Notes: generated from the sequence alone by a model not told the origin. Shown: positions 43,915 through 51,486, counted from the first letter of the stretch. The stretch is 64,000 bases of DNA from Arthrobacter woluwensis (GCF_900105345.1 NZ_FNSN01000003.1:868001-932000); one strand, 5' to 3'. Numbers and translations: made by a program.

Positions 43915-44006
43915 AGGGGTGCGGGTTCCCGGAAGCGGCGCATCGCGAGCCGCAGCGAGGAACGAGCGAAGGCTCGTGTCTAAGCCGCGTGGGAACCCAC
44001 ACCCCT
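43915..44006. repeat. hairpin element B: conserved core between 16-bp arms
   Basis: Arms AGGGGTGCGGGTTCCC (43915-43930) and GGGAACCCACACCCCT (43991-44006) pair over 16 bp with one mismatch. The core between them holds GCGGCGCATCGCGAGCCGC and AGCGAGGAACGAGCG and, inverted, matches the core of element A. It contains a small hairpin (CGAGC-GAAG-GCTCG). The right arm is 17 nt before the end of the HAD gene, so it may also act as its terminator. Confidence 0.75.
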
Positions 44007-44022
44007 CATGCGAGAGGAAGAA

Positions 44023-44838
44023 CTACCTCCGCCCGCGGGCGTGGTTGAGCCCCCTCCAGAGCCCGTACACCGCCCCGCCCACGGTGGCCGCTTTCAGGCC
44101 CAGGGTGGCGGCGCGGCGGCCGGAGCGGAAGTCGTAGACCGGCCAGTTCTGGGCTTTGGCGTGCCGGCGCAGCCCGGCGTCGGGGTTGATCGCGACCGGG
44201 TGCCCCACCATGCTCAGCAGGGGGATGTCGTTGTGGGAGTCGCTGTAGGCCCAGCATTCGGCCAGGTCCAGCCCTTCGGCGTCGGCGAGGGCGCGGGCCG
44301 CGTCGGCCTTGGCCTCCCCGTGCAGGATTTCGCCGACCAGCCGTCCGGTGTACACGCCGTCGACCACTTCGACCCGGGTGCCCAGGGCGCCGGTCAGGCC
44401 GAGCCGGGATGCGATGGGTTCGGCCAGCTCGATCGGCGTCGCCGTGATGAGCCAGACCCGTCGGCCGACGCGCAGATGCTGCTCGGCCAGGGCGCGCGTG
44501 CCGGGCCAGATCCGGCTGGAGATGCTCTCCTCGAAGACCTCGTCGCCCAGGGTCGCGACGTCCTCGGCGCGGATTCCCGCGGCGATCTTCATGCCGCGGT
44601 CGCGGATCTCGTGGACGTCGGAGAGCTTCTCGCCGCGGACCACGAATTTGAGCTGCTGCCAGCCGAACGAGGCGGCGTCGCGGAGGGTGAAGACCTTCCG
44701 CTCGTACATCTTGCGGGCGGCGTGGAAGATGCTGGCCCCGCGGATCAGGGTGTTGTCCACGTCGAAGAAGGCGGCTTCATGGCGGTGCAGTTCGGCCACG
44801 GGAACGCTGGAGGAGGATTCGGTTCGCGTGGAGGCCAT
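44023..44838 (-). CDS. HAD-IB family phosphatase (SerB-like)
   Basis: A 271-residue HAD hydrolase. Motif I is AAFFDVDNTLIRG (Asp26, Asp28), motif II VWLITATPIELAEP, motif III Lys in LHGEAKADAA and motif IV AYSDSHNDIPLLSMVGHPVAINPD. This matches the HAD-IB group (SerB, phosphatidylglycerol/PgpC-like and related). A short membrane-proximal helix near the end (ATLGLKAATVGGAVYGLW) may bind the membrane. ATG 44838 follows a -10 box by 7 nt; an upstream TTG is unlikely. It diverges from the glutaredoxin-like gene, with 64 bp between the starts. Confidence 0.9.
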   Translation of the reverse strand: MASTRTESSSSVPVAELHRHEAAFFDVDNTLIRGASIFHAARKMYERKVFTLRDAASFGWQQLKFVVRGEKLSDVHEIRDRGMKIAAGIRAEDVATLGDEVFEESISSRIWPGTRALAEQHLRVGRRVWLITATPIELAEPIASRLGLTGALGTRVEVVDGVYTGRLVGEILHGEAKADAARALADAEGLDLAECWAYSDSHNDIPLLSMVGHPVAINPDAGLRRHAKAQNWPVYDFRSGRRAATLGLKAATVGGAVYGLWRGLNHARGRR

Positions 44839-44845
44839 GAAGACG

Positions 44846-44851
44846 AGTCTA
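44846..44851 (-). promoter_or_regulatory. leaderless -10 box of the HAD-IB gene
   Basis: TAGACT on the minus strand, 7 nt before ATG 44838. Confidence 0.5.
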
Positions 44852-44890
44852 TCCAACGGCGCTGATGTGCCGTGGGCGCCCCGATACCGC

Positions 44891-44896
44891 TACCGT
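44891..44896 (+). promoter_or_regulatory. leaderless -10 box of the glutaredoxin-like gene
   Basis: TACCGT with a 6-nt gap to ATG 44903. The two divergent promoters lie within 50 bp, so one bound protein could affect both. Confidence 0.45.
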
Positions 44897-44902
44897 GGGA
44901 GG

Positions 44903-45157
44903 ATGCGGGTCCCTGAACTTCTCCTCATCACCAAGAAGGACTGTCATCTGTGCGCCGCTGCGCGTGCGACCGTGTCCGAGGTGGCCGGCCGCCTGGGCGT
45001 CCCCTGGCAGGAATCCCTGATCGACGACGACGCCGGGCTGCGGGAGCGGTTCGCCGACGAGGTGCCCGTGGTGATGATCGACGGCGTCCAGCGTGACTTC
45101 TGGACGATCGACCCCGCACGCCTGGAACGGAAGCTGCGCGACGCGCAGCAGGGCTGA
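44903..45157 (+). CDS. glutaredoxin-like protein (DUF836 type)
   Basis: An 84-residue thioredoxin-fold protein: PELLLITKKDCHLCAAARAT with the redox motif Cys14-His-Leu-Cys17, WQESLIDDDAGLRERF and the cis-Pro segment EVPVVMIDG. The group is found next to rex in many actinobacteria, as here (29 nt before rex). Partner unknown. The start ATG 44903 gives the usual short N-terminus. Confidence 0.88.
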   Translation: MRVPELLLITKKDCHLCAAARATVSEVAGRLGVPWQESLIDDDAGLRERFADEVPVVMIDGVQRDFWTIDPARLERKLRDAQQG

Positions 45158-45186
45158 CCGGGTCCGCCCGTGAAGAAAACAGACCG

Positions 45187-45921
45187 ATGAAGAAAAAAGA
45201 ACTGAGTCCGCTGCCGACCGGGGGTAAGCCCCCGGTCGTCGTGCCGTCGAGCGCGCAGGGAGCCCTCGACGGGTATCCGGCCGCCGAGCAGGCCGTGAAG
45301 CAGATCCCGCCGGCCGCCGTTGCGCGTCTGACGCTCTACCTGCGCGCCCTCAACTCGCTCACGGGCGACGGCGTGGAGCGGGTCTCCTCGGAGGCGCTGG
45401 CCGAAGCGTCCGGAGTGAGCTCGGCGACTCTCCGTAAGGACCTCAGCTACATCGGCTCGCACGGCACCCGCGGCGTCGGCTATGAGGTCGACTACCTGAA
45501 CCGGCAGATCGCCGCGGCTCTGGGCCTCACCCTGGACTGGAAAGTGGCGATCGTGGGGGCGGGCAACCTGGGCCGTGCGCTCGCCCGGTACGGCGGCTTC
45601 CAGTCACGCGGGTTCGAGATCGTGGCGATCTTCGACGCGGACCCGTTGATCGTGGGGCAGGAGATCGGGTTCCTGCGGGTCAGCGATGTGCTGGGTCTGG
45701 AGACCGGCCTGGCGCAGACGCGCGCGAACATGGTGGTGCTCGCGCTGCCCGCGCACGTGGCCCAGGAGATGTGCGACCGGGTGGTCTCCGCCGGGGTGAA
45801 GAGCATCCTGAGTTTCGCGCCCATCACCCTCCAGGTCCCGGAAGGGGTGAATCTGCGCAAGGTGGACATGGCCACCGAATTGCAGATCCTGGCCTATCAC
45901 GCCCAGCGCCTGGTCGACTGA
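45187..45921 (+). CDS. rex: Rex redox-sensing transcriptional repressor
   Basis: A 244-residue NADH/NAD+ sensor. The N-terminal winged helix (PPAAVARLTLYLRALNSL to TLRKDLSYIGSHGTRGVGY) binds the operator, and the C-terminal Rossmann domain starts VAIVGAGNLGRALARYGGF and continues IVAIFDADP. It represses respiration genes when NADH is low and is released when NADH rises. The first 35 residues, before QIPPAAV, are a Lys/Pro-rich extension not found in shorter homologues. The respiration genes of this window (resA-ccsB, menB-menA) are possible targets, but I saw no clear TTGTGAA-N6-TTCACAA site before them. Confidence 0.95.
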   Translation: MKKKELSPLPTGGKPPVVVPSSAQGALDGYPAAEQAVKQIPPAAVARLTLYLRALNSLTGDGVERVSSEALAEASGVSSATLRKDLSYIGSHGTRGVGYEVDYLNRQIAAALGLTLDWKVAIVGAGNLGRALARYGGFQSRGFEIVAIFDADPLIVGQEIGFLRVSDVLGLETGLAQTRANMVVLALPAHVAQEMCDRVVSAGVKSILSFAPITLQVPEGVNLRKVDMATELQILAYHAQRLVD

Positions 45922-45989
45922 CGGGACTTCTGAGGGGGTTGAGGCGCCCGCCGCGGTGAAGAGTCGCCACCCTGAGGACGAACTCTCGG

Positions 45990-46010
45990 TAAACTTTGGT
46001 CTAGACCAAA
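45990..46010 (+). promoter_or_regulatory. GntR-type operator over the HAD gene start of transcription
   Basis: TTTGGTCTAGACCAAA (45995-46010) is a perfect 16-bp palindrome with the TGGTCTAGACCA core typical of HutC/DasR-type GntR regulators. It begins at the last base of a -10 box TAAACT (45990-45995), so it would cover the transcription start (about 46002) and block initiation. Confidence 0.75.
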
Positions 46011-46072
46011 AATTCCGAGGTTCCGAGCCTCTATTGTTCCCACAGAACCTCTCCCGCGACGAAGGAACATCC

Positions 46073-46756
46073 ATGCCCCTGTCTCTCTCCGCCCCCGGCG
46101 CCGTCCGCGCGCTCCTGACCTCGGCCGAGGCGGTGCTGTTCGACTTCAACGGCACGCTGTCGCTCGATGAGGATCTGATGGGCCGGCTGTACGCGGAGGC
46201 CGCCTTCGAGGTGTGCGGGTTCGAGCTGAGTGCCGAGGAATACCGCGATCGGTTCGTCGGGCTCAGCGACCCGGACATCTGCGCCGCCCTGGCCGGAGGC
46301 GATGACGTCCTCTTCGCTCGCGTCCTGGATCACCTGTGCGAGGGCTATCTGCAGGAGATCCGGCGAATGCCCCGGATCCCCGCCGCGCATGTCGCCCTGG
46401 TCCGGGATCTGGTGGCCTCTGGAACCAAGGTGGCGGTGGTGACGGGGACGCTGCGGCGTCTGCTGGAACCCGCGCTGGAGGACAGCGGGCTGGCAGCGCT
46501 GCTCTCCGCGACGGTCTGCAGCGACGACGTCGAACGGGGCAAGCCGGACCCGGAAGGCTTCCTCCGTGGCGCCGAGCTTCTGGGCGTCCCGGCCGCGACC
46601 ACGGTCGTGGTCGAAGACTCCCTCGCGGGGGTGGCCGCGGCACGGGCGGCAGGCATGCCCTGCGTGCTGGTGGGCCCGCTGGCCGCCGACGGTCCAGCCG
46701 CCGATCATTCGGCCGGAGTGCACCCGCTCGGGGAACTGGCGGCGCTGGCGGTCTGA
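46073..46756 (+). CDS. HAD-superfamily hydrolase under GntR control
   Basis: A 227-residue HAD protein of the beta-phosphoglucomutase/phosphatase type: motif I VLFDFNGTLS (Asp24; the second position is Asn26 instead of Asp), motif II VAVVTGTLRRLLEP, motif III Lys in GKPDPEGFLRGAELLG and motif IV TVVVEDSLAGVAAARAAG. The Asp24 nucleophile is there; the altered second residue may change catalysis. GAAGGA lies 6-7 nt before ATG 46073. It converges with its likely regulator gene. A sugar phosphate substrate is inferred from the regulator type. Confidence 0.85.
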   Translation: MPLSLSAPGAVRALLTSAEAVLFDFNGTLSLDEDLMGRLYAEAAFEVCGFELSAEEYRDRFVGLSDPDICAALAGGDDVLFARVLDHLCEGYLQEIRRMPRIPAAHVALVRDLVASGTKVAVVTGTLRRLLEPALEDSGLAALLSATVCSDDVERGKPDPEGFLRGAELLGVPAATTVVVEDSLAGVAAARAAGMPCVLVGPLAADGPAADHSAGVHPLGELAALAV

Positions 46757-46778
46757 ACGGAACCCCCGCCTGCCTCGC

Positions 46779-47495
46779 TCAGGAGGAGCCGGTGGTGACG
46801 CGCAGCCGCAGGGCATCCGAGCGGTGGGTGTCCTGGGCGAACTCCACCGGCAGGCCGTCGGAACGGTAGGCGGTTCTGATGATGCGGAGGACCGGGTGCC
46901 GCGCGCCGACCGAGAGGAGGTCCCGCTCCTCTGCCGTGGCCACGGAGGGGATGAGGTCCTCGGTCTTCCGCACCGGCTCCCATCCGAAGGTCTTCAGCCG
47001 CGCGTAGACGGAACCGGTGAGCGACTCGACGGCGAATCCGGGCAGCCGCTCCGCCGGGAACCAGGAATCCTCGATCAGGAGTGGTTCGCCGTCGAGGAAA
47101 CGGAGCCGCCGGAGCCGGTGAGCGGGATCGCCGGGCGTGATCCGGAGGGCCTCGGACACCTCAGCCGGCGCCGGAGACGTCTCCGCGAGCAGGATCCGGG
47201 ACTCGACCACGGCTCCGTCGCGGGACAACTGCTGGAAGAGGCCATGGAGGGAACCCAGTTCCAGCACCGGGGCGGTTCCGGCGACGAAGGTTCCTCCGGC
47301 GCGCCCGGGACGGCGCCGCAGGATCCCCTGGAACTGCAAGGTCTCCACGGCCTGGCGGAGCGTCATGCGGCTCACGCCCAGCTCTGCGGCCAGTTCCCGC
47401 TCGGCGGGGAGTTTGGTGCCGGGTGCGTATCGTCCCGAGGAGATGGCGGCCCGGAGGGCGTCTTCAATGCGCTGCGAGGAGGAGCTGCCGGTCAC
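46779..47495 (-). CDS. GntR-family regulator, HutC subfamily
   Basis: A 238-residue regulator. The N-terminal winged helix is RIEDALRAAISSGRYAPGTKLPAERELAAELGVSRMTLRQAVETLQFQG; the C-terminal UTRA domain (about 85-230) has the pattern HRLRRLRFLDGEPLLIEDSWFP and GSVYARLK, as in DasR, NagR and HutC. These sense phosphorylated sugars or small organic acids. It lies convergent with a HAD gene that carries a matching operator. GTG 47495 follows a minus-strand TAGGCT box (47502-47507) by 6 nt, so the message is probably leaderless. Confidence 0.9.
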   Translation of the reverse strand: MTGSSSSQRIEDALRAAISSGRYAPGTKLPAERELAAELGVSRMTLRQAVETLQFQGILRRRPGRAGGTFVAGTAPVLELGSLHGLFQQLSRDGAVVESRILLAETSPAPAEVSEALRITPGDPAHRLRRLRFLDGEPLLIEDSWFPAERLPGFAVESLTGSVYARLKTFGWEPVRKTEDLIPSVATAEERDLLSVGARHPVLRIIRTAYRSDGLPVEFAQDTHRSDALRLRVTTGSS

Positions 47496-47501
47496 GGGCT
47501 C

Positions 47502-47507
47502 AGCCTA
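47502..47507 (-). promoter_or_regulatory. leaderless -10 box of the GntR gene
   Basis: TAGGCT on the minus strand, 6 nt before GTG 47495. Confidence 0.45.
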
Positions 47508-47553
47508 CCGCCCGGCCGGGGCGAGAGCGGGGGAGCGGTCGCGGAGGCAGGGC

Positions 47554-47592
47554 GCCGCCGTCGTCGGCTCTGAGAGACGCGACGACGGCGGC
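47554..47592 (-). terminator. terminator of the membrane-protein gene at 47599
   Basis: Arms 47554-47566 and 47580-47592 (GCCGCCGTCGTCG and complement) with a 13-nt loop, 7 nt beyond the gene end. No T-run. Confidence 0.6.
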
Positions 47593-47598
47593 CCGCGC

Positions 47599-48426
47599 TC
47601 AGCGTGAAGCGCGGAAGCGCGCGAACTTCTGGTAGTCGCGGTGCAGTTTCATCCGCGCGAAGAAGGCGCTGGAGTCCGGCAGCCAGCACAGGACCATCCC
47701 GACGATGCCGCACAGGATGCTCAAGAGGTCCAGGATCACGGAGGAGCCGAAACCGGTCACGGAGATGGCGGCCAGGACCGTGCCCAGGACCCGGGCCCAC
47801 TGGTGGCCCTTCTTCACGAAAACGGCCACCAGGACGTAGAGGGCCACGGTGATGACGAAGGTCAGCACGGTGGACACGACGAAGATGGTTTTGACGGAGT
47901 CCGGGCTCTCCTGGGACAGGATGTTCCGGGTGCTGGCCGGCATCTGGTCGATCATCTCGCGGTAGATCTCGTCGAAGTCCACCGCCAGGAAGGTCTGCAG
48001 CGACGCGATCAGACCGAAGGCGCACCCGGAGAGGATGAGCCAGAATGCCCAGCGGATGGTCCGGGGTTCCTCGGGCTTCTCGGGAGGGGTGCCCTGGAAC
48101 CACTGCGCGGGATGCTGGGGCGCCTGCCAGCCCGCGCCGCCCTGAGGGGTTGCGTAGGGACCGGGCTGCTGCTGAGCCGGAGACTGCCACGAGTTCTGCT
48201 GAGCGGCGCGGGCCGCCGCCTCCTGCTCCCTCTGGTACTGCTCGTACGGGGAGGGCAGGCCGAGGTCGGCCGCGCGGAGGCCGTACTGCGGCCGGTCCTG
48301 CGGGGGCGCCGCCGGGGTGTCGGCTGCCGGGGAGCTGCCTTGCGGGTTGTGGGCGTCCGGCCCGGAGCCACCTTCCGGTGCGACGGGTTCCTGGCCCGGT
48401 TCCGGAGTGGGTGCGTGGCTGTTCAT
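47599..48426 (-). CDS. four-helix membrane protein, paralogue 1 of 3
   Basis: A 275-residue protein. The first 125 residues are Pro/Gln/Ala-rich and probably disordered; then come four membrane helices: IRWAFWLILSGCAFGLIASL, IFVVSTVLTFVITVALYVLV, WARVLGTVLAAISV and ILDLLSILCGIVGMVLCWLP. The order, the (KK)GHQWARVLGTVLAA loop and the C-terminal WLPDSSAFFA are shared with the next two genes. Family unknown to me; DUF4064-like layouts are similar. AGGGA lies before ATG 48426. Confidence 0.7.
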   Translation of the reverse strand: MNSHAPTPEPGQEPVAPEGGSGPDAHNPQGSSPAADTPAAPPQDRPQYGLRAADLGLPSPYEQYQREQEAAARAAQQNSWQSPAQQQPGPYATPQGGAGWQAPQHPAQWFQGTPPEKPEEPRTIRWAFWLILSGCAFGLIASLQTFLAVDFDEIYREMIDQMPASTRNILSQESPDSVKTIFVVSTVLTFVITVALYVLVAVFVKKGHQWARVLGTVLAAISVTGFGSSVILDLLSILCGIVGMVLCWLPDSSAFFARMKLHRDYQKFARFRASR

Positions 48427-48528
48427 GTGGGATTCCCTGACTGGGGCATGGCCCCGGACAAGCCGGGGCGGGACGTCTGTGGCGTCCCACCCCGGCTCAT
48501 GGACGGTGTGCTGCTGGAGTCGTGGCGC

Positions 48529-49185
48529 TCAGAACTTCGGCCGCTTGGCGAAGTATGGGCTGGTGTCCTTCAGGTAGAGGAGGACGATGGCGGCGATGCC
48601 CATCACGACCACGATGATGTTGATGACGTTGCCGCCGAACAGGCCCATGAGGGACAGTGCCGCGAAGACGGTCCCCAGGATGCGGGCCCAGTTCGCGCCC
48701 TTGCGGACGAAGAACGCCACCAGAAGGTACAGCGCCAGCTGGACGACGCCGAACACGATCGCCATCAGGGTCACCATGGAGCGGAGGGAATCGGCGCTGC
48801 CGCCGGACTGCTCCATCTGGCGGACCAGGTCGCGGTACTGGGCGGTGTCCGAGATGAACATCGCGCCCAGGATCGCGCCGATCAGATTGAGGACGCCGGC
48901 CGCGATGATGAGCCAGAACGAGATCTCCACCTTCTGGGGACGTGCGACCGGGGTCTGCCCGCCGGAGTAGGGGCTCTCGCCGGGCCACTGCGGGGCGCCG
49001 GGATAACCGGGGCCTGCCGGCCCGGGCTGGGAGCCGTAGGCCGGAGGAGCGCCATACTGGGGTGCTCCGGTCTGGGGCGCGCCGTACTGTGGTGCGCTCG
49101 GATTCGCACCGTACTGGGGCGCGCTGGACGGCTGGTTTTGGCCTGGCTGCTGAGGGGTTGCAGGCTCGTTGGGTGTGCTGCTCAT
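48529..49185 (-). CDS. four-helix membrane protein, paralogue 2 of 3
   Basis: A 218-residue paralogue: an N-terminal region of about 85 residues with repeats of PQYGAP/QYGA, then four helices (ISFWLIIAAGVLNLIGAILG, LMAIVFGVVQLALYLLVAFF, WARILGTVFAALSLMG and INIIVVVMGIAAIVLLYL). The loop RKGANWARILGTVFAA matches paralogue 1. AAGGAG lies 5 nt before ATG 49185. It is separated from paralogue 1 by 102 nt and probably cotranscribed. Confidence 0.7.
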   Translation of the reverse strand: MSSTPNEPATPQQPGQNQPSSAPQYGANPSAPQYGAPQTGAPQYGAPPAYGSQPGPAGPGYPGAPQWPGESPYSGGQTPVARPQKVEISFWLIIAAGVLNLIGAILGAMFISDTAQYRDLVRQMEQSGGSADSLRSMVTLMAIVFGVVQLALYLLVAFFVRKGANWARILGTVFAALSLMGLFGGNVINIIVVVMGIAAIVLLYLKDTSPYFAKRPKF

Positions 49186-49300
49186 GACAGCTCCTTCGTG
49201 AACGGCATGTACGGGTCCGCCGCCAGGAACACGGCGTTCCTTCTACCGTATCCCGTGGGCGGAGGCGTTTCCCCAGCCCACGGGATGATTCTTCAATTCC

Positions 49301-49810
49301 TCAGACGAAGTGCTTCTGCGATTCGGGCAGCCACATGAGCACGGCCGCGGCGACGGTCACCGCGGAGCCGATGGCCGTGATGCTGAGACCGACCAGGCCC
49401 ACGATCAGACCGATGGCGGCGAGGGCGCCCAGGATGCTGAGGACGATCCGCGCCCAGCGGGAGCCTTCCTTGAGCCGGATGGCGATGAAGATGACCACGG
49501 CGGCCCAGATGATGCTCCAGATGATCCCGCCGATCGAGGCGCCGATCGCGATGCCCGCATAGGAGCCGAGGGAGGCGGTGAGGATGAAGACGTTGATGAT
49601 GGACAGGAGCACGCCGAGCGCGGCCCCTGCCACCCAGAGCCAGTAAGAGTAGACGAGCTGCTGCGGGACGCCGGACACGTCCTTGAGACGGACGGCGAGA
49701 TTCTTCGTGTCGAAACCGAAGCTGTTCCGGGCCGGGGCTGCGTAGCCGAGACCCGCGGGAGGTTGGTTGCTGGGTGCGGTGCCCGGAGCACCGGGATATT
49801 GGCTGCTCAT
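49301..49810 (-). CDS. four-helix membrane protein, paralogue 3 of 3
   Basis: A 169-residue paralogue with a shorter N-terminus (about 50 residues) and four helices; SRWARIVLSILGALAAIG and LMWLPESQKHFV correspond to the same places in the other two. ATG 49810 follows a minus-strand TAAAGT box (49818-49823) by 7 nt, suggesting a leaderless transcript for the first gene of the set. The upstream frame to 49972 is not used. Confidence 0.7.
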   Translation of the reverse strand: MSSQYPGAPGTAPSNQPPAGLGYAAPARNSFGFDTKNLAVRLKDVSGVPQQLVYSYWLWVAGAALGVLLSIINVFILTASLGSYAGIAIGASIGGIIWSIIWAAVVIFIAIRLKEGSRWARIVLSILGALAAIGLIVGLVGLSITAIGSAVTVAAAVLMWLPESQKHFV

Positions 49811-49817
49811 AATCCAC

Positions 49818-49823
49818 ACTTTA
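49818..49823 (-). promoter_or_regulatory. leaderless -10 box of paralogue 3
   Basis: TAAAGT on the minus strand, 7 nt before ATG 49810. Confidence 0.45.
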
Positions 49824-49881
49824 GGTTCGACGGGCCGCGCCGGATAGACCCCGGCGTAACTTTCGTCTGAGCGCAATGCAT

Positions 49882-49901
49882 CCGTTACCCCGAGGTAACG
49901 G
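49882..49901. repeat. small hairpin
   Basis: CCGTTACC-CCGA-GGTAACGG, 8-bp perfect arms, in the promoter-proximal region of paralogue 3, about 60 bp upstream of its -10 box. It could be an operator. Confidence 0.4.
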
Positions 49902-49937
49902 TGCGAGTGACCTGGGATGACGCGGCGCTTAACGCAG

Positions 49938-49973
49938 GATGCCCGACGACGCCGGGTGGCGTCGTCGGGCATC
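49938..49973 (-). terminator. terminator of yceI
   Basis: GATGCCCGACGACGCC (49938-49953) and its complement (49958-49973) form a 16-bp stem with a GGGT loop. It is 53 nt beyond the yceI stop. No T-run. Confidence 0.75.
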
Positions 49974-50026
49974 CACGGCCCGCATCATCCTTCAGGACGA
50001 TGCGCCGGCCGTGCGCCGGGCGGGCT

Positions 50027-50572
50027 TCAGCTGGCGGACGGGGCCAGGAAGGAGAGCTCGAGGTTGATCTTGACCTTGTCGGAGACCAGCACGCCACCGG
50101 CTTCCAGGGCGGCGTTCCAGGTCAGGCCGAACTCCTTGCGGGAGATGGTGGTCTCGGCGGAGACACCGGCGCGGGTGTTGCCGAAGGGGTCCACGGCCAC
50201 GCCGCCGAACTCGGCGTCGAAGGTCACGGGGACGGAGACGCCCTTGATGGTCAGCTCGCCGTTCAGCTTGTAGTCCTCGCCGTCGCCTTCCAGGCTGGTG
50301 GACTTGAAGGTCAGGGTCGGGTGGTTCTCCACGTCGAAGAAGTCCTCGCCCTTGACGTGGCCGTCACGGTTGGCGTCGCCGGTGCTGATGCTGGCGGACT
50401 GGATGGTGGCGTCCACGACGGCATCGTTGTCGGTGACGGTCACGGTGGCGGCCAGATCGCCGAAGGTGCCGCGCACCTTGCTGATGCCCGCGTGGCGGAC
50501 GGTCCAGGCGGCCTCGCTGTGCGACGGGTCCAGGGTCCAGGTGCCGGGGGTGAGGTTGGTGGGGATGCTCAT
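50027..50572 (-). CDS. yceI: YceI-family protein
   Basis: A 181-residue lipocalin-like beta barrel. LTPGTWTLDPSHSEAAWTVRHAGISKVRGTF is the YceI start, followed by KGEDFFDVENHPTLTFKST and the C-terminal SFLAPSAS. In other bacteria YceI binds polyprenoids such as octaprenol chains. No signal peptide is present, which is the norm for the actinobacterial form. AAGGAG lies before ATG 50572. The promoter has two inverted repeats. Confidence 0.92.
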   Translation of the reverse strand: MSIPTNLTPGTWTLDPSHSEAAWTVRHAGISKVRGTFGDLAATVTVTDNDAVVDATIQSASISTGDANRDGHVKGEDFFDVENHPTLTFKSTSLEGDGEDYKLNGELTIKGVSVPVTFDAEFGGVAVDPFGNTRAGVSAETTISRKEFGLTWNAALEAGGVLVSDKVKINLELSFLAPSAS

Positions 50573-50603
50573 GGGGTTCTCCTTGTCAGGTCACTCACGT
50601 CGA

Positions 50604-50623
50604 TTGGTTGAAGCCTCAACCAA
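50604..50623. promoter_or_regulatory. inverted repeat between yceI promoter and start
   Basis: TTGGTTGA-AGCC-TCAACCAA: perfect 8-bp arms. It lies downstream of the yceI -10 box (TATACT on the minus strand, 50637-50642) and before the start codon, a typical place for a MarR-type repressor. Confidence 0.6.
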
Positions 50624-50645
50624 CCTTCTGTCACCCAGTATAAAC

Positions 50646-50657
50646 ATGCATATGCAT
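50646..50657. promoter_or_regulatory. 12-bp palindrome in the yceI promoter spacer
   Basis: ATGCATATGCAT, perfect, between the -10 box and the -35 position of yceI. It could be an operator distinct from the one at 50604. Confidence 0.5.
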
Positions 50658-50817
50658 CTTTTGTTCCCGGGTTCGGAAAATTTTTCCTGAACTTCAGACG
50701 TGGCGCCAGTCATATGTCTCCGCGTGATCGGCGCCGCCCGTCGATTCATGGCGGATTCTCAGCCGCTGCGGGCCCACTCTGGCCCGGGTCGCCCTTAAAC
50801 TCTGAGAAAATGGAGCC

Positions 50818-51483
50818 ATGCCCCATGCAATCGTTCATCTGATGCGCCACGGCGAGGTGCACAATCCGGACGGCGTCCTGTACGGACGGCTCCCCGGCTT
50901 CCACCTCTCAGAACGCGGTTATCGCATGGCGGACCGCCTCGGCGAGTACTTCGGCGCGCAGCGCGACGCCGGGGCGGCGATCGTCCATCTGGTGGCGTCG
51001 CCGCTGCTCAGGGCCCAGGAGACCGCCGCCCCCACCGCGGCCGCGCTGGGTCTTGAGATCGAGACGGACGAACGCGTCATCGAGGCGGAGAACCACTTCG
51101 AGGGACTGCGGGTCAACCGCAGGGAACTCCTCCATCCGCGGCACTGGCCTCATCTGGTGAACCCCCTGCGGCCGTCCTGGGGCGAGCCCTATGCCGCCCA
51201 GGTGAGCCGCGTGATGGCCGCCGTGCACCAGGCCCGGGAGACCGCCGTCGCGCGGGCCGGGGCGGGAGCCGAAGCCGTGATCGTCAGCCACCAGCTGCCC
51301 ATCTGGTCCACGCGCCTGGCCGCCGAAGGCCGCCGCCTGGCCCATGATCCCCGCAAGCGTGAATGCACCCTCACCTCGGTCACGTCCCTCCTCTTCGACG
51401 ACGCCGGCCGGCTGGTGGGCGTGACGTACCGTGAACCCGCCGCCGACCTCCTGGTGGGCGCCTCGACCACCCCGGGAGCCTGA
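50818..51483 (+). CDS. histidine phosphatase (phosphoglycerate mutase-like)
   Basis: A 221-residue protein of the histidine phosphatase superfamily. IVHLMRHGEVHNP carries the RHG motif with catalytic His11; VASPLLRAQETA and AVIVSHQLPIW (second His) complete the site. In actinobacteria it is the first gene of the ResA-CcdA-ResB-CcsB cluster (M. tuberculosis Rv0525). A TAAACT box at 50796-50801 gives a short leader. The role in cytochrome maturation is not known. Confidence 0.9.
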   Translation: MPHAIVHLMRHGEVHNPDGVLYGRLPGFHLSERGYRMADRLGEYFGAQRDAGAAIVHLVASPLLRAQETAAPTAAALGLEIETDERVIEAENHFEGLRVNRRELLHPRHWPHLVNPLRPSWGEPYAAQVSRVMAAVHQARETAVARAGAGAEAVIVSHQLPIWSTRLAAEGRRLAHDPRKRECTLTSVTSLLFDDAGRLVGVTYREPAADLLVGASTTPGA

Positions 51484-51486
51484 GCG

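Noticed and set aside
43598-44002. Overlapping short frames with RIASRSEER-type sequence at 43.6-44.0 kb
   Set aside because: They arise because the inverted repeat cores A and B are open in several frames; there is no start signal.
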